DNA of 64,000 nt from Sphingomonadales bacterium. GTDB taxonomy: Bacteria > Pseudomonadota > Alphaproteobacteria > Sphingomonadales > Sphingomonadaceae. Both the position numbers and the translations under genes were made by a program. Within the stretch, counting starts at the first letter, position 1. Each line of letters begins with the position of its first letter. The DNA is taken from positions 1 to 64,000 of the forward strand of contig JAFKLT010000031.1 in assembly GCA_017309275.1 (NCBI GenBank), in the 5' to 3' direction. The notes below the pieces were generated by a model. That model ran no database searches. It saw only the letters and a program-made list of their open reading frames with translations, and was not told where the DNA came from. Below are positions 61,913 through 64,000 of the stretch, in pieces.

Positions 61913-63610
61913 CTACATCAGGCGTTGCAACAGCGAGCCGCAATTGCACATTTCGAACGGGCGGCCGTTGACGGCACTGCCGAACCAATATCGCTTGACG
62001 CCGCCCGGATCATCGACCGGCGACCAGAAGCCGCCCGGCCGCAGCACGATCTCCCCCGTCCCCTCCAGATGCAGCGCGTTGCCGCGCACAAAGACGGTCG
62101 ATCGGTCAATGCCAGACACATAGACCCCGGCGAAAGGCACCAAGGCCGGGTTCGCCGCGGGCGGCGGCACGGGAGCACCGCGCACCAAAAGCGTTTCGCC
62201 CCACCAGATCCGGTCCACAGGGCCGTCACCACCAGGCTCATACTGGAGGAGCTTCGCGCCAAAACCAGGGTGATCGGTCGCCAGCGACCCCTTATCCGCC
62301 TGCTCGATCCTGCCGCTCATCCCTTCAGCCCGAAGGGTCAGGCCTCCAGCAGTGCTGACGAGTTCCAGGCTGCGGCCATCGGACGCGGCATAGCGCCCGA
62401 CAAGCCGCTGCGGAGCTTTGACGACACGGAACGCGGAAGGATCGGGCGGGGCCGGAAGCGGCGCGCCGCTTTTCGCGGCCCGGAGCAATTGGATGGCATA
62501 AGCAGTCACCTTGCTGGGCCGATATCGGATGAGCCGCCCGTTGACGCTGGCGAAGCACGCCACTCCTGCTTCCGGGTCGACATGGAGGGAGGACGAAAAT
62601 GTCGCGACGCCGCCCGTATGATGCAGGACGGCACGGTCGTCGATCCTGACCATGCTCAACCCGCTCGCATAACGGCTGCCGGGGCCAGCCTCATCATTGT
62701 CCACATAGCGGGCGAGCAGCGTCCGCGCCGCCTCGTCCGACAGCAACGGCGCTCCCTTGCTTTGGCCAAGGTCCAGCAGGAAGCGAAGATAACCGGCCAT
62801 TGCTTTCGCGGAAGCGGAAACGGCACCCGCTGCGGCACTATACTCCCTGAACGGTCCGACACTCATCCGGGATCGGGTGACCAGCGGACGATCCGCCGCG
62901 AAGGGGACATAGCCGACCGCATAGCGGGCGCGGTCCTTCAGGAGAATCTGGGCCACGGCCCCATCCATCCCGAGCGGACGCAGCACAAGGTCCTCGATCA
63001 CCTCGGGATGTGGCCGCCCCGTCACCCGCGCGATTACCATTCCCAACAATACATAGCCGATATTGCTGTAGGAGTAGCGTTCGCCCGGCGGGAGACCAGT
63101 CCACAGCCGCGCCTCGGGATTACGCGGAAAAACCGGCGCATCATGCGCCAGTCCGCCGACATGATTGAGCAAGTCCCAAACGGTGATCGGCGCTTCGGGC
63201 AATGGCACGCCCGACACATAGCGGGAAACCGGCGCGCCGAGATCAACCAGGCCCTTTTCCGCTAGAATGTGCAGGCAAAGCGCCGTGATAGACTTGCTGA
63301 TCGAACCGATCTGAAACAATTGGCTGGAATCGACCGGCACCTGCGCCTCGACATCGGCCCAACCTATCCCGATCGTCTCGGTAAGACCATCGCGACCGAC
63401 GATGGTGATCGCCATGCCGGGAAAGCCGACGACAACGAGTTCCTTGCTAGCATAGCCGTGCAACGCGTCGATGGCCGGTCCGTAGATTTGCTTGACCGCA
63501 TGCGGCGTGGCGCCGCTCGAACTCGCTGTGGCCATCGTCCGCGCCGGGAGTGCGGCAACGGCAGCGGCCCCCACCGTCAGCCCCAACATATGCCGCCTGT
63601 TCGTATTCAT
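61913..63610 (-). CDS. S12-type serine hydrolase, probable Tat substrate, copy 3
   Basis: A 565-aa protein from ATG 63610 (GAGGAG eight bases upstream). The N-terminus NTNRRHMLGLTV contains a twin-arginine motif followed by a hydrophobic core, so export by Tat is likely. Catalytic motifs: Ser103-Ile-Ser-Lys106, Tyr181-Ser-Asn183, and HTGG near residue 328. The C-terminal ~190 residues form a separate beta-rich domain. It lies 72 bp upstream of the S33 gene and 32 bp downstream of the deacylase gene, probably in one operon. Confidence 0.88.
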   Translation of the reverse strand: MNTNRRHMLGLTVGAAAVAALPARTMATASSSGATPHAVKQIYGPAIDALHGYASKELVVVGFPGMAITIVGRDGLTETIGIGWADVEAQVPVDSSQLFQIGSISKSITALCLHILAEKGLVDLGAPVSRYVSGVPLPEAPITVWDLLNHVGGLAHDAPVFPRNPEARLWTGLPPGERYSYSNIGYVLLGMVIARVTGRPHPEVIEDLVLRPLGMDGAVAQILLKDRARYAVGYVPFAADRPLVTRSRMSVGPFREYSAAAGAVSASAKAMAGYLRFLLDLGQSKGAPLLSDEAARTLLARYVDNDEAGPGSRYASGLSMVRIDDRAVLHHTGGVATFSSSLHVDPEAGVACFASVNGRLIRYRPSKVTAYAIQLLRAAKSGAPLPAPPDPSAFRVVKAPQRLVGRYAASDGRSLELVSTAGGLTLRAEGMSGRIEQADKGSLATDHPGFGAKLLQYEPGGDGPVDRIWWGETLLVRGAPVPPPAANPALVPFAGVYVSGIDRSTVFVRGNALHLEGTGEIVLRPGGFWSPVDDPGGVKRYWFGSAVNGRPFEMCNCGSLLQRLM

Positions 63611-63642
63611 GGCGCATGCTCCTCATTGTTAGAAATCGGCTT

Positions 63643-64000
63643 CTACTGCCATCGCCGATCGGCTTTTTCCGCAGGTTCCCATGGCCATTCGCTGGCGGTG
63701 GCGCGACATCCTCCGCCGGGACGGCCCGTCCACGCCCGGCCGCGCACGAACCGTCCCGCCAGCGCGCCGGTTGGCTCGCCGCCGACCACGGTCGGCACCC
63801 CGTTGACCAGCACCGCCTCCACACCCTCGGCGAAACGAAACGGCTGCGCGTAGGTGGCGCGGTCGGCCATCCGCGCCGGATCGAACACGACGACATCCCC
63901 CGCAAAGCCTGACTTCAGCCATCCGCGACCGTCCAGCCGATAATGGGCGGCGGGAAGGCTCGTCATGCGCCGCACCGCCTCCTGCACTGTCAGCAGCTTT
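63643..64000 (-). CDS. N-acyl-D-amino-acid deacylase, C-terminal fragment cut by window edge
   Basis: The last ~118 residues of an amidohydrolase-superfamily D-aminoacylase; the gene begins beyond the right edge. TVQEAVRRMTSLPAAHYRLDGRGWLKSGFAGDVVVFDP is the family's final helix and beta-sandwich segment, and AEGVEAVLVNGVPTV...GRFVRGR the usual C-terminus. The metal-binding residues lie outside the window. The enzyme family removes acyl groups from N-acyl-D-amino acids. Its position upstream of the S12 and S33 genes supports a D-amino-acid theme. Confidence 0.82.
   Translation of the reverse strand, partial: KLLTVQEAVRRMTSLPAAHYRLDGRGWLKSGFAGDVVVFDPARMADRATYAQPFRFAEGVEAVLVNGVPTVVGGEPTGALAGRFVRGRAWTGRPGGGCRATASEWPWEPAEKADRRWQ

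Noticed and set aside
48026-64000. Microcystin degradation (mlr) cluster
   Set aside because: S12 hydrolases recall MlrB and sphingomonads carry mlr genes, but no MlrA-type membrane protease or MlrC-type metallopeptidase is present.
48026-64000. Lasso-peptide biosynthesis or isopeptidase cluster
   Set aside because: A TonB-dependent receptor near peptidases suggested it, but no precursor, B or C protein, or FecIR pair is present.
1-64000. CRISPR arrays, prophage, intact insertion sequences
   Set aside because: No regularly spaced direct repeats with spacers, no integrase or transposase reading frames, and no terminal inverted repeats were found.

Overview
The window is GC-rich, densely coding chromosomal DNA of an alphaproteobacterium, most likely a sphingomonad (Sphingopyxis/Sphingomonas type). 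I infer this from the gene order sufBCDS-sufT-sufA behind an Rrf2 regulator, the bolA / J-domain / cobS / cobT neighbourhood, the number of large TonB-dependent receptors, and an intergenic repeat with the core CTTCGACAAGCTCAG. No rRNA, tRNA, CRISPR array, intact insertion sequence or prophage was seen. Several genes use GTG starts and many adjacent genes overlap by 1-4 bases.

Layout. 1-4.1 kb: 5' end of a gamma-glutamyltransferase gene, pyrD, a DUF885 lipoprotein and an AraC-type regulator. 4.1-10.4 kb: a candidate small RNA with a strong terminator, then the SUF iron-sulfur operon (Rrf2 regulator, sufB, an unknown 87-aa protein, sufC, sufD, sufS, sufT, sufA), preceded by a sigma70-like promoter and a 17-bp palindromic operator. 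10.4-16.4 kb: extensin-like protein, cytochrome P450, Gly/Pro-rich lipoprotein and two adjacent dicarboxylate/amino acid:cation symporters. 16.5-21.0 kb: a minus-strand operon of a DnaJ-like co-chaperone, YihY/BrkB membrane protein, fabI, GNAT acetyltransferase and aroC. 21.2-28.1 kb: pdxH-phzF, small unknown proteins, a class C beta-lactamase-fold hydrolase, LtrA with an AraC regulator, and an alpha/beta hydrolase. 28.2-36.6 kb: pirin-cupin-bolA divergent from a J-domain gene, an NTF2-like protein, cobS, a lipoprotein hydrolase and cobT, with an MFS gene and a 44-aa membrane protein lying in opposite orientation before cobT. Two tandem minisatellites sit on stop codons here.

36.7-47.6 kb: two exported proteins, an acetolactate-synthase-like TPP enzyme paired with an aldehyde dehydrogenase, a metallophosphoesterase-glycosyltransferase pair that matches the phosphate-starvation lipid-remodelling pair PlcP-Agt, a TonB-dependent receptor with a Gly/Pro-rich insert, and guaA. 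48.0-64.0 kb: the most unusual part. A TonB-dependent receptor is followed by a tight minus-strand operon dgcA-dgcN-amidase-erythromycin-esterase-like-serine hydrolase. Next come a second erythromycin-esterase paralogue divergent from another S12-type serine hydrolase, then an S33 peptidase, a third S12-type hydrolase and an N-acyl-D-amino-acid deacylase cut by the window edge. Most of these proteins carry export signals.

I interpret the last 16 kb as a scavenging and catabolic locus for peptides containing D-amino acids, with D-glutamate as one likely product: exported hydrolases release D-residues, an amidase and a D-aminoacylase trim them, and DgcN plus DgcA convert D-glutamate through N-acetyl-D-glutamate to N-acetyl-L-glutamate. 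The enzyme families are recognisable; the combined system and its substrate are inference.
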